DNA of 24,349 bases. Origin: RPQK01 sp041946865. Its GTDB lineage: Bacteria > Acidobacteriota > UBA6911 > RPQK01. The stretch spans positions 1 to 24,349 of the forward strand of contig JBHGBF010000057.1 in NCBI GenBank assembly GCA_041946865.1, given 5' to 3'. Below, one piece after another: positions 15,001-22,195 of this stretch. A program made the translations under genes and the position numbers. Within the stretch, counting starts at the first letter, position 1. Each line of letters opens with the position of its first letter. Under the pieces are notes generated by a model. It had not been told where the DNA came from and did not search any database. It saw only the letters and a list, made by a program, of their open reading frames with translations.

Positions 15001-17395
15001 CATGCCCGGGACCACCACGTATCTGGACACCCCGGTGCTTCCGGTTGGCGCCCATGTCGGACCGAATCAGTTCCCGCTTGATTGTGAGTTTCCGGATGGC
15101 ACACCGCGCATCCACAGCGTGGATGTGACCAGCAACAGCGTGGGTGGCGGACCGTACATTCCCTCTGACAGCAAGGGAGTTACGGGCGCCCAGACCATAG
15201 TGATCAATGCCGTCGGGGCAGTGGCCGTCGCTAATCCGAAGTACTGTGACGCGGCAGCAAACACTACTTGCCCGCCTGAATCAGTCGGGCAGCCGCCCAC
15301 CATTCAGCGCGATTACGGCTTCGGCAATACGGCTGGAACTGTGAAGATCGGCAACCTCACGATCCCCGCCGGCAACGTCATATGGGGGGCAGGTCAAATC
15401 ACGGTCAACCTCCCGTCGACCAACTTCGGCACAGTTGGCGGACAGCAGTTGACCGTTATCCGTTCCAACGGTCTTCAGACCATAACCGGCGTCACCATCC
15501 AGATCGGTCTCCGGCCTGGCGCGACCGTCAGGAGAGTCACCCCGACTGGCAACCCACTCGGGGGAGACATCCAGTCTGCCATTGACGTAGCTGGTCCAAA
15601 CGACCTGATCTTGGTGCAACCCGGCGAGTACAAGGAGTCCGTGATCATGTACAAGCCGGTCCAACTCCAGGGCTGGGGCGAAGGATCGACCACCATCAAC
15701 GCGGTCAAAATTCCCACTGAAAAGCTGCAGGCCTGGCGCAACAAGGTCGAGCAGTTGATCACCAACGGTTCGATCACTCTCTTGCCTGGGCAGGAGGCCC
15801 TCTTCGGAGGCATTGAGCCGGCGGCCCTTGCCAGCGAGGAGGGTGCAGGCGTTCTGGTAGCGGCAACGACCTCCAACAAGAAGCCTGATGCCCGATTCGA
15901 CACAAAATCGAACCAGGGTGCGCGGGTCGACGGCTTTACGATCCGAGGTGCCGACACTGGTGGCGGCGTAATTGCCAACGGCTACACCCCTTACCTGGAG
16001 ATCTCGAACAACCGCATCCAGAACAACAGCGGTTTCTTCAGTGGAGGAATACGAGTCGGTCATCCCACGTTGACCGACGACGGGCTTGAGTACACCGATG
16101 CCCATAACGACTTCATCAAGATCCACCATAACCACATTCGCGAGAACGGAGGTATTGGAGGCTTTGGCGGCGGCGTCACGATGTGCACCGGCTCAGACTC
16201 TTATCTGATCTCGCAGAATTACATCTGCGGCAATTTCTCCGGCGGAGGAGGTGGTGGAATCGCTCATGTCGGTCTCAGCCCGGTTTCCGAAAAGGGCAAA
16301 GACATCCCGACTATTCAGGACAACGTCGTGATCTTCAACGAGAGCTTCAACCAGGGCCAGACGGTTTCTGGAGGCGGCATCTCGATTGCCGGCGCGACGC
16401 CCCTGGTGCCAGGCGGTTTGACTGACGGTTCCGGTTCGGTCTTGATCAACCGCAACATCCTGCACGCGAATTCGGCACAAGCGGGTGACGGCGGCGGAAT
16501 CCGTTTAGCGCTGATTAACGGAGCGGATGTCGCGAAGGCGAAGAACAACAAGAGCAAGTGGCACTCCATCGAGTTGTTCAACAACGTTATCACCAACAAT
16601 GTGGCGGGTCTTGCCGGCGGCGGTATTTCACTCAGCGACGCTACTAACGTGACGATGGTTCACAACTCCATAGCCAACAATGACAGCACGGCAACCGCCG
16701 GAGCAGCTTTCACGCCCGGCAACCCGAACCAGTCGGTTCCTCAACCGGCCGGTATCGCTTCCTATAAGCACAGTGCCGCTCTGGCCGCCGTCCTGCCCAA
16801 CAGCGAAGCTGGGTACTCCAACCCGCTGATGGCGAACAACATCGTCACCAACCAGCGCTCGTTCTTCTTCCAGGTTGGGGACGGTACTCCGGGCAGCCCG
16901 TATGATCCTGGTGTTTTTGGTCTGTGCCAGACCGGCACACCGGACCCGGCGGGCGATGCGCTGGTCTGCCCCTTCGTCGCGACCCCGCCACAAATGGGCG
17001 TCATCGGGATGGCCGGCACCCTCACCTGCACCAATTGTCTGACGACGGGAGACCCGTTCGTGCGGTCGTATTACAACGGAAGCAGGTCGAGCGTCGTGCT
17101 GCAACCGGAGATCACAACAGGCATCCAGGCGGCGCCTGCTTTTGATGAAGGCGGTAACTTCATCCGGTTACGCTTCGGACCGCTGACACTCTTTAACGAT
17201 CTGGCGCTGAACGATGGTGACCCGGGCACGCCGTTTGGGGATTACCACCTGCTCGGCCCTTCAGGTGTCAATTGCGTTTCCTGCGCCAATCTGGCTGGTA
17301 CCTATCCTTCGCTGTCTTTCGACTTCGAAGGTCAGGCCAGGCCCAGCCCCAGCGACACGCGAGTTGACCAGGGTGCAGACGAGGTGCATCCGTAA
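12047..17395 (+). CDS. Giant secreted protein: carbohydrate-like/prealbumin-like modules, IPT/TIG-like domain and right-handed beta-helix
   Basis: A 1782-residue secreted protein. A signal peptide occupies residues 1-29 (hydrophobic core then LSLAQ). Residues 30-1090 consist of beta-rich modules resembling SdrD-type or prealbumin-like repeats (GFKILVEDAGGRYG, GDFTIPNVPPGAYQLVFWDN, GIPGVTVNLWAV), interrupted by calcium-loop-like motifs (DTDGDGFPD, DPNNDGIPDP, DVNGDG) and a HEHH cluster near 485. Residues about 1095-1160 resemble an IPT/TIG domain. From about 1165 (DIQSAIDVAGPNDLILVQPGEY) to 1650 is a right-handed parallel beta-helix of the pectin-lyase type with many N-rich turns (NNRIQNNSGFFSGGI). 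The end (GDYHLLGPSG, RVDQGADE) resembles a choice-of-anchor Q domain, a surface-anchoring end module. Several CxxC pairs occur but no CxxCH, so it is not a cytochrome. It leads the oxidase gene cluster and may be its surface scaffold. No enzymatic residues are identified. Confidence 0.85.
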   Translation: MRLRCFLGRRQLLFVLPIVVVFTGLSLAQTAPSWLSVQGLEKNGATTPLTQYRWIIQEDLTYTGVCTAAEIAASAGIAGYTPCAGKNPGDPKFDPNTNSVSFHKSHMPVVASGCTGFDDLNNTNFPGWEPCTNVWPSGAPVPEGLLPNKRYYISVLNRTNAYSIGGAQFETNASGLPTVSPLVVGLNAGPIPWAQISIFVFEDNHSLNNAPDLPEEVGLPGFKILVEDAGGRYGISAGTMWKDAYDNPLGTTYQFVDLNGNGNHEATEPFVLDANGAPAVQTLGTGIIMTGPDGMATIKYLSPGKYGIQAVPPAGENWQQTSTIEGTKVIDAWVKANEPAFFAEFGPPGFHVFIGFVRPTADPTFFTGGATLKGTVLNNHLSRPPDYAFYNGGRFPHTTPWVGLNDLPVQGGRMVFAGPTANGDFTIPNVPPGAYQLVFWDNNLDLIFAFKDVIVPDGPVGQTVDLGEIPVFQWFARHEHHVFYDTDGDGFPDPGEFGVDPQPGLLEAVVNLRWRDGTIYQSVPTDATGFAPFDQVFPFFAWLVAEVDFVRMQPTGVTVAVDNGGPIDPNDPWSADGQLNPQNQTTPPGPVCVGCVETTKYRTEPGPVLTQANQTFLGQTNQFWWGKRHYADGENGGISGIVFYATVRAEDNPQLAAAEVFEPGIPGVTVNLWAVDPATGLKAGTAPLATTTTDSWDAEPPTGCKYGDYDPNNDGIPDPFVFDPDGPGPAPAVPIDCHDGLRNFNQIRPGVFDGGYAFGPEIDCSAGCPSWAQDVNGDGIGYIIPGEYIVEVVPPPAYQVIRVQDKNVDFGDNYVNPALIPPPCVGTPYLVPDYLTLFPDERVPAAFAGTMQPLCDAKRVTVSGGFNAAADFFLKTDVPIASVGHGFILDDTQNEFDPNSPQFGEKFAPPFVPVSIRDWTGRMIGKTVSDQYGVYNFMSASTATFNRPMFSGVAPQMLTTCMNDPGADPLLFNPKYSTFCYNFQYMPGTTTYLDTPVLPVGAHVGPNQFPLDCEFPDGTPRIHSVDVTSNSVGGGPYIPSDSKGVTGAQTIVINAVGAVAVANPKYCDAAANTTCPPESVGQPPTIQRDYGFGNTAGTVKIGNLTIPAGNVIWGAGQITVNLPSTNFGTVGGQQLTVIRSNGLQTITGVTIQIGLRPGATVRRVTPTGNPLGGDIQSAIDVAGPNDLILVQPGEYKESVIMYKPVQLQGWGEGSTTINAVKIPTEKLQAWRNKVEQLITNGSITLLPGQEALFGGIEPAALASEEGAGVLVAATTSNKKPDARFDTKSNQGARVDGFTIRGADTGGGVIANGYTPYLEISNNRIQNNSGFFSGGIRVGHPTLTDDGLEYTDAHNDFIKIHHNHIRENGGIGGFGGGVTMCTGSDSYLISQNYICGNFSGGGGGGIAHVGLSPVSEKGKDIPTIQDNVVIFNESFNQGQTVSGGGISIAGATPLVPGGLTDGSGSVLINRNILHANSAQAGDGGGIRLALINGADVAKAKNNKSKWHSIELFNNVITNNVAGLAGGGISLSDATNVTMVHNSIANNDSTATAGAAFTPGNPNQSVPQPAGIASYKHSAALAAVLPNSEAGYSNPLMANNIVTNQRSFFFQVGDGTPGSPYDPGVFGLCQTGTPDPAGDALVCPFVATPPQMGVIGMAGTLTCTNCLTTGDPFVRSYYNGSRSSVVLQPEITTGIQAAPAFDEGGNFIRLRFGPLTLFNDLALNDGDPGTPFGDYHLLGPSGVNCVSCANLAGTYPSLSFDFEGQARPSPSDTRVDQGADEVHP

Positions 17396-17400
17396 CTTCC

Positions 17401-17443
17401 CCGGATCCCGGCCGCCTGGCGTCAGCCGGGCGGCCGGGTCCGG
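17401..17443. other. Strong GC hairpin between beta-helix gene and first oxidase gene
   Basis: Arms at 17401-17416 (CCGGATCCCGGCCGCC) and 17426-17443 (CCGGGCGGCCGGGTCCGG) pair over about 16 bases with few mismatches and a short loop. It starts five bases after the stop of the 1782-residue protein and is not followed by a T-run, so it is more likely a partial terminator or an mRNA-stabilising structure than a full stop. It would allow the long first gene and the oxidase genes to be expressed at different levels from one transcript. Confidence 0.6.
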
Positions 17444-17500
17444 TCATGACTACGCGTAAACGCGCGGATTGAAGGATCAAGTTTTCAAGGAGTAACGACG

Positions 17501-18850
17501 ATGAACATCACGAAGAATCTTCGGATTCCGCTACTCGTGGGTCTGGCCCTGATGTTGGCTGTAGTCCCTCTCACCGGCCAGGTGAGAGTCCAATGCCCGG
17601 GCGATCTGAATGGTGACGGAATACCGGACCCGACCGTTCCGGGGAAACATCAAAGGAACGATCTGTTCGACCCTAACGTGGCCTGCAAGCACATCACTGG
17701 GGGTGACGGCTTCGTCCAGATGGCCGACGGCAAGCTGCAGTATGTCTTCGGCTTCCATGACGTGACCGGCATCGGCGATACCGACGGGGATGGCAACATC
17801 ACCAATGAAGTCTTTGCAGCTGCCAGCCTGGGCGCGACGTTTCCAGCCCCGACCCTGGTCATGCGCGAAGGGCAAAGGTTTTATCTGACCTTGACCAACG
17901 TCGGGATGGTCAACCGGCCGGATCTCTTTGATCCGCACACGGTTCACTATCACGGTTTTCCCCAGTCGTCGACGATCTTTGACGGCCTGCCCGAATCGGC
18001 TGTGGCGATCACCATGGGAGCGAGTTTCACCTATTTCTACAACGTAGTTAACCCCGGGACGTTCCTCTATCACTGCCACGCGGAAGCTACCGAACATATG
18101 CAGATGGGCATGCTCGGGAGTCTGTACGTTAAGCCGGGCCAGGATCTGCGTTCGGATGGCACCCTCCTCGGCACCCACGTGCACGTGAACGACGGCGATG
18201 CCGACAATCCGCCTTACGGCAACTTCCCGGGGCTCGAGGATGTGGACAATGGCACCAAAGGCGTGTTCGACGAGGGGACTCACCACCAATATGCTTACAA
18301 CGACAACGACGGGTCGACTCGCTATGACGTCGATAAAACGATCCAGATCAGCGGATTCGACCCCATATTTCATGACGCAAGCATGAGCGTGCAGCCTCTT
18401 CCGTTCGCGGCGATGCTGGATCGCTATCACATGATCAACGGTCGCGGCTATCCGGACACCGTCGACACTGCTCCAAAGGGGAGCCTTCCCGAAAATAACG
18501 GCATATTCTCACAGCCCACAAATGCCTTGATCAGTGCCGGGCCGGGAAAGATCGTCCTGCTGCGCATATCCAATGTGAATATCACGACCGCATCAACGTT
18601 AATCAGTCCCAGCCTTCCGATGAAGGTCGTGGGACTGGACGCAAAGGAGTTGGCCCAGGGGTCGACAAAACTCCACTACACCACTAATTCGCTCAACCTG
18701 GGCGGCGGCCAGTCAGCCGACGTCCTCATCACGATACCCGCAACGGCAACGCCGGGCAGTCGTTACTTCCTGTATTCCGCCAACCTGAATTTCCTGAGCA
18801 ATGACGGCCAGGATCTGGGCGGCGTGATGACCGAAATCCTAGTTGAGTAG
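17501..18850 (+). CDS. Multicopper oxidase subunit A: type 1 copper and first half of trinuclear site
   Basis: A 449-residue secreted multicopper-oxidase-like protein with a signal peptide (residues 1-27) and two cupredoxin-like domains, about 75-212 and 278-449. Domain 1 holds HTVHYHG, with His146, His149 and His151, and HCHAEATEHMQMGM, with His191, Cys192, His193, His199 and Met204. By family rules these give a complete type 1 copper (His146, Cys192, His199, Met204) and four of the eight trinuclear-cluster histidines. Domain 2 has the fold (DPIFH, MINGRGYPDT, VLLRISN) but no copper ligands, so this protein alone cannot form a normal trinuclear centre. Calcium-loop-like segments DLNGDGIPD (35-43) and DTDGDGNI (93-100) precede domain 1. 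An AAGGAG site sets the ATG at 17501. It is followed by subunit B after a 19-base gap. The substrate is unknown. Confidence 0.88.
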   Translation: MNITKNLRIPLLVGLALMLAVVPLTGQVRVQCPGDLNGDGIPDPTVPGKHQRNDLFDPNVACKHITGGDGFVQMADGKLQYVFGFHDVTGIGDTDGDGNITNEVFAAASLGATFPAPTLVMREGQRFYLTLTNVGMVNRPDLFDPHTVHYHGFPQSSTIFDGLPESAVAITMGASFTYFYNVVNPGTFLYHCHAEATEHMQMGMLGSLYVKPGQDLRSDGTLLGTHVHVNDGDADNPPYGNFPGLEDVDNGTKGVFDEGTHHQYAYNDNDGSTRYDVDKTIQISGFDPIFHDASMSVQPLPFAAMLDRYHMINGRGYPDTVDTAPKGSLPENNGIFSQPTNALISAGPGKIVLLRISNVNITTASTLISPSLPMKVVGLDAKELAQGSTKLHYTTNSLNLGGGQSADVLITIPATATPGSRYFLYSANLNFLSNDGQDLGGVMTEILVE

Positions 18851-18869
18851 GCAAAAAGGAGCATCTGCG

Positions 18870-20210
18870 ATGAGAAGGATTGAACAACAAACTCGGGCTT
18901 CCGCCACTCTCACGGTCGCGGTCGTTATCGCCTGTTTCCTGTTGGCCGGCGGCCTCTGCCTGGCTCAAGCCCGGATCGAAGGGATCAACGGCCCGACATT
19001 TAATTTCACGGCAAAAGCCGGTGAAATCAGCACCGCGGACGGCGGATCCATCCACTTTTGGGGATATCAGGATGACCAGGGGCACAATGGCCAGATAATC
19101 GGCGGCCCGCTGCCTCAGTATCCGGGCCCGACCCTCATTGTGACAGAGGGCCAAACCGTCAGCATTACGCTGAGGAACATGTTGCCCCATCCCACTTCCA
19201 TTGTGTTCCCGGGACATAAAGTCACGGCGACAGACGGCATCGACGGGGTCTTCACCCAGGAGGTGGCGGCTGACAACGGCGTCTCCTCGGTCACTTACAG
19301 TTTCGTGGCCGAAAAGCCCGGGACGTATATGTACCACAGCGGCACCGAAATGGACCTCCAGGTAGAGATGGGGCTGGTCGGCGCCATTATCGTGCGGCCT
19401 GCGGGCCACGCCGATTGGGCTTACAACCACGCCGACACCTGGTTCACTCATGAGTACCTGTTCCTGATCACCTCGCTTGACCCGGTGATCCATCAGCTGG
19501 CTGAACAGGGCCGGTTTGCAGAGATTGACACCACCAGCTACTGGCCTGTCTACTGGTTCATCAATGGCCGCACGGCGCCCGATGTCCTGGTGGGCGCCTA
19601 TGTTCCCTGGTTGCCGCATCAACCCTACAACTGCGCGCCGCGTACGACCCCGGGGCAACGGGTCCTCCAGCGGCTGGTGGCGGCGGGGCAGGTCCAGCAC
19701 CCGTTCCACCCGCACGGGAACCACTCCAAGCTGATCGCCCGTGACGGCCGCCTGCTCTCCACAGACGGAGGACTCAGCGGTCCGAACGCAGCCCGCGAGA
19801 CCTTCACAGTCCTCACCGTTCCCGGTCAGACGGTGGACCAGATCTTTCGATGGACCGGCGAAAAGATGGGCTGGGATTTTTACGGCCCTCCTGGATCACA
19901 TGGGTTCGTGGACGCTAACGGAGACGGCTATGACGATGTGACCTGGGAATGGGCCGAGGACCACGGCAAGCCGTTTCCGGTTGTATTGCCGGAGAATCAG
20001 AACCTCGTTTTCGGCGGTTGGTATTCAGGCAGTCCCTACCTTGGGTCCGCCGGGACTCTGCCTCCCGGTGAAGGCGGTTTGAACCCAAATAGCGGGTTCT
20101 TCTTCATGTGGCACTCTCATTCGGAGAAGGAATTAACCAACTTCGACATATTCCCTGGCGGACTCCTCACCATGATGGTTATCGAACCGCCCGGCACACC
20201 GATTCCTTAG
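18870..20210 (+). CDS. Multicopper oxidase subunit B: second half of trinuclear site, no type 1 cysteine
   Basis: A 446-residue secreted paralogue of subunit A. The start is ATG 18870, placed by AGGAG at 18857-18861; a longer in-frame reading from 18843 overlaps the previous stop and lacks a site. Signal peptide about 1-33. Domain 1 (about 45-178) has lost its ligands: LPHPTSIVFPGH and YMYHSGTEMD stand where copper motifs would be. Domain 2 (about 195-446) carries HPFHPHGNH, with His277, His280, His282 and His285, and FMWHSHSEKE, with His415 and His417. The residue between the last two is Ser, not Cys, so no type 1 copper forms here. These supply the four trinuclear histidines absent from subunit A. 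A DANGDGYDD calcium-like loop lies at about 348-356. The 19-base gap to A and 19 bases to C indicate one operon. Confidence 0.88.
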   Translation: MRRIEQQTRASATLTVAVVIACFLLAGGLCLAQARIEGINGPTFNFTAKAGEISTADGGSIHFWGYQDDQGHNGQIIGGPLPQYPGPTLIVTEGQTVSITLRNMLPHPTSIVFPGHKVTATDGIDGVFTQEVAADNGVSSVTYSFVAEKPGTYMYHSGTEMDLQVEMGLVGAIIVRPAGHADWAYNHADTWFTHEYLFLITSLDPVIHQLAEQGRFAEIDTTSYWPVYWFINGRTAPDVLVGAYVPWLPHQPYNCAPRTTPGQRVLQRLVAAGQVQHPFHPHGNHSKLIARDGRLLSTDGGLSGPNAARETFTVLTVPGQTVDQIFRWTGEKMGWDFYGPPGSHGFVDANGDGYDDVTWEWAEDHGKPFPVVLPENQNLVFGGWYSGSPYLGSAGTLPPGEGGLNPNSGFFFMWHSHSEKELTNFDIFPGGLLTMMVIEPPGTPIP

Positions 20211-20229
20211 TTCAAGGAGGGATTCGAGA

Positions 20230-22071
20230 ATGAACAGCGAACTCTATCTAAACAAGTTGAAATGGCTCGCGGCTGTGCTGGCCATAGCAGCCATCGTGAC
20301 GGTTCCCTCCTTGGCTGCGGACGTCACAAAGGAACTGGCAGCCGTGCCCGCAACGGTTACCCTGCCTGGACCGGTGAGCGTTCCCATGTGGGGATTCATC
20401 GAGGTTGCGAGTGCCGCAACGTACACCTGCCCTGGTACTCCAGTGCCATGGCAGGTCGTCAACCTTGGCAGTCTCAATGCCGGTGACAACCTGACCGTTA
20501 ACGTCAAGAACTGTCTGCCCAAGCCCGTCTCGGTGTTCATCCCGGGACAATTCAAGCCTCTCGCGCCGGTCTGGGCATCGGACGCCGCCGGCAACGGCCC
20601 GTCCAATACCAGAACCAGTCCCTCACAGCGAGTCAGGTCCTTGGACGCCGAAACCACGCCGAATGGCGGTTTGGGTACCTATCAGTGGACAGCCTTGAAG
20701 GGCGGCACGTACCTCTTTCACAGCGCCACGTACCAGCAATTCCAGGTCCAGATGGGCCTTTACGGCACTGTGGTGGTGGGTACCTATCCTGAGGCCGCCA
20801 ATGAAGCACTCCTCGTTTACAGCGAGATCGACCCGGTTGTCCATAATTCCATCGGAACCTGGGTTCCGGGTCAGAGTGCTATTGACTACAAGCCGACATA
20901 CTTCCTGGTCAACGGGAAAACATTCCCGGAAACCGCTCCCGTTCCCGTCAGCGTTAACACGCCGGTTTTGTTGCGCTTTGTCAACGCAGGGCTTCAGACT
21001 CACGTCCCAACCCTCGTTGGCGGCCTCTACATGAAGCAACTGGCCGAGGACGGCAACAGGTACCCTGTGCCCCGGGAGGAGTATTCGGTGGAATTGCCGG
21101 CACTGAAAACAGTTGACGCTGTTTTGACGGTTCCGAACGAGGGCCAGTACGCGCTTTTCGATCGGATGCTGCGCCCTGGAATGACAACTTACATCCAGGC
21201 GGGGGCGCCGGTAGAGCTGGTTGCAGTCGCGGATTCTACCACGACTTCCGAGGATACAGTGTTGCCCGGGACCAGCGTTCTGGCCAATGACACTTACACC
21301 GGAACAGGCACTCTGTCGGCAAGCCTTGTGAGCACAACTTCAAACGGAAGTCTGGCTTTGTTGTCCGACGGCACGTTCACGTACACGCCTAATGGGAATT
21401 TCAACGGAACGGACAGTTTCACCTACTTCGCTACTGACGGAACGTTGAGCAGCAACGCGACGACCGTGACTATCTCGGTTACCCCGACACCCGATGCCCC
21501 GGTTGCCGTTGACGATCCAGTGACCGTCACCGCAGGCACATCGACTACTTTCTCGGTGTTGGCCAACGACACCGATGCCGATGGGGACGCCCTCACTGTT
21601 GCAAGCTTCACTTACGCAGGAACCGGCACGCTGGTGAAGAACCCCGACGAGACCTTCACCTACACGCCGGCTGCAGGCACAACCACCGACTCGTTCACTT
21701 ACCAGGCCCAAGACCCCGCCCTCACGTTGTCAAATCCGGCGACGGTGACGATCACGGTAACAGCTCCTCCGACTCCACAGAATCAGCCGCCGGTGGCCGT
21801 AGACGACATCGCTCAGACGAAGGCGAATACGGGTGTGGTGATCCTGGTGGTGGGGAACGACACCGATAGTGACGGAACGGTGGTTGCCAGTACCGTAGCC
21901 ATCACCTTGAATCCCACTCACGGCGGTACGGTGGTTAATAACGGTGATGGAACCGTCACCTACACGCCGAAGAAGAACTTCCGCGGCACGGATGTCTTCA
22001 AGTACACGGTGCAAGACAATCAAGGGGCCGTTTCCAACGAGGCAACGGTCAAGGTCAACGTCGTCAAGTAG
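20230..22071 (+). CDS. Multicopper-oxidase-like subunit C: ligand-less cupredoxin domains with three cadherin-like domains
   Basis: A 613-residue secreted protein, start ATG 20230 after AAGGAGGG. Signal peptide 1-30. Two cupredoxin-like domains follow at about 40-185 and 190-325, recognisable by GTYLFHSATYQQFQVQMG, DPVVH, FLVNGKTFPET and VLLRFVNAG, all matching equivalents in subunits A and B, but no HxH, HCH or HPxHxH motif remains, so it should not bind a catalytic copper. The rest is three cadherin-like/Ig-like repeats of about 90 residues (330-418, 424-512, 520-613), each with the VLANDT or VGNDTDSDG and GTFTYTP or GTVTYTP signatures of bacterial surface proteins. The last repeat closely resembles the C-terminal domain of the protease at 22610. 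The likely role is structural or anchoring within an A-B-C assembly (inference). Confidence 0.85.
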   Translation: MNSELYLNKLKWLAAVLAIAAIVTVPSLAADVTKELAAVPATVTLPGPVSVPMWGFIEVASAATYTCPGTPVPWQVVNLGSLNAGDNLTVNVKNCLPKPVSVFIPGQFKPLAPVWASDAAGNGPSNTRTSPSQRVRSLDAETTPNGGLGTYQWTALKGGTYLFHSATYQQFQVQMGLYGTVVVGTYPEAANEALLVYSEIDPVVHNSIGTWVPGQSAIDYKPTYFLVNGKTFPETAPVPVSVNTPVLLRFVNAGLQTHVPTLVGGLYMKQLAEDGNRYPVPREEYSVELPALKTVDAVLTVPNEGQYALFDRMLRPGMTTYIQAGAPVELVAVADSTTTSEDTVLPGTSVLANDTYTGTGTLSASLVSTTSNGSLALLSDGTFTYTPNGNFNGTDSFTYFATDGTLSSNATTVTISVTPTPDAPVAVDDPVTVTAGTSTTFSVLANDTDADGDALTVASFTYAGTGTLVKNPDETFTYTPAAGTTTDSFTYQAQDPALTLSNPATVTITVTAPPTPQNQPPVAVDDIAQTKANTGVVILVVGNDTDSDGTVVASTVAITLNPTHGGTVVNNGDGTVTYTPKKNFRGTDVFKYTVQDNQGAVSNEATVKVNVVK

Positions 22072-22092
22072 GTGAGCGGGCCTGTGCCTGGG

Positions 22093-22171
22093 CCGCGGAC
22101 AACGCGGATCTTACGCGGAGAAACGCGGATGAGAAGTCTTGCTTCCATCCGCGCTATCCGCGTGATCCGCG
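22093..22171. repeat. Inverted cluster of ACGCGGA / ATCCGCG heptamers
   Basis: The left half (22093-22131) contains CCGCGGACAACGCGGAT and two further CGCGGA units; the right half (22145-22171) contains three ATCCGCG units ending in CCGCGG. The halves fold back on each other around a 13-base loop. Dispersed palindromes built of ATCCGCG units occur in many GC-rich bacterial genomes between genes. Here it separates subunit C from the small secreted protein and could act as a partial terminator or an mRNA end. Confidence 0.7.
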
Positions 22172-22195
22172 GGTCGCACAACCGGTAATACGAAC

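Noticed and set aside
13830..17310. CxxC pairs in the beta-helix protein as possible cytochrome haem sites
   Set aside because: None of the pairs (CVGC, CTNC, CVSC) is followed by His, so covalent haem attachment is not supported.
18843..18869. An upstream start for oxidase subunit B
   Set aside because: It overlaps the stop of subunit A, has no ribosome binding site, and adds residues before the signal peptide; ATG 18870 has a well-spaced AGGAG.
22093..22171. A CRISPR-like array
   Set aside because: The repeats are seven bases, face each other, and have no regular spacers.
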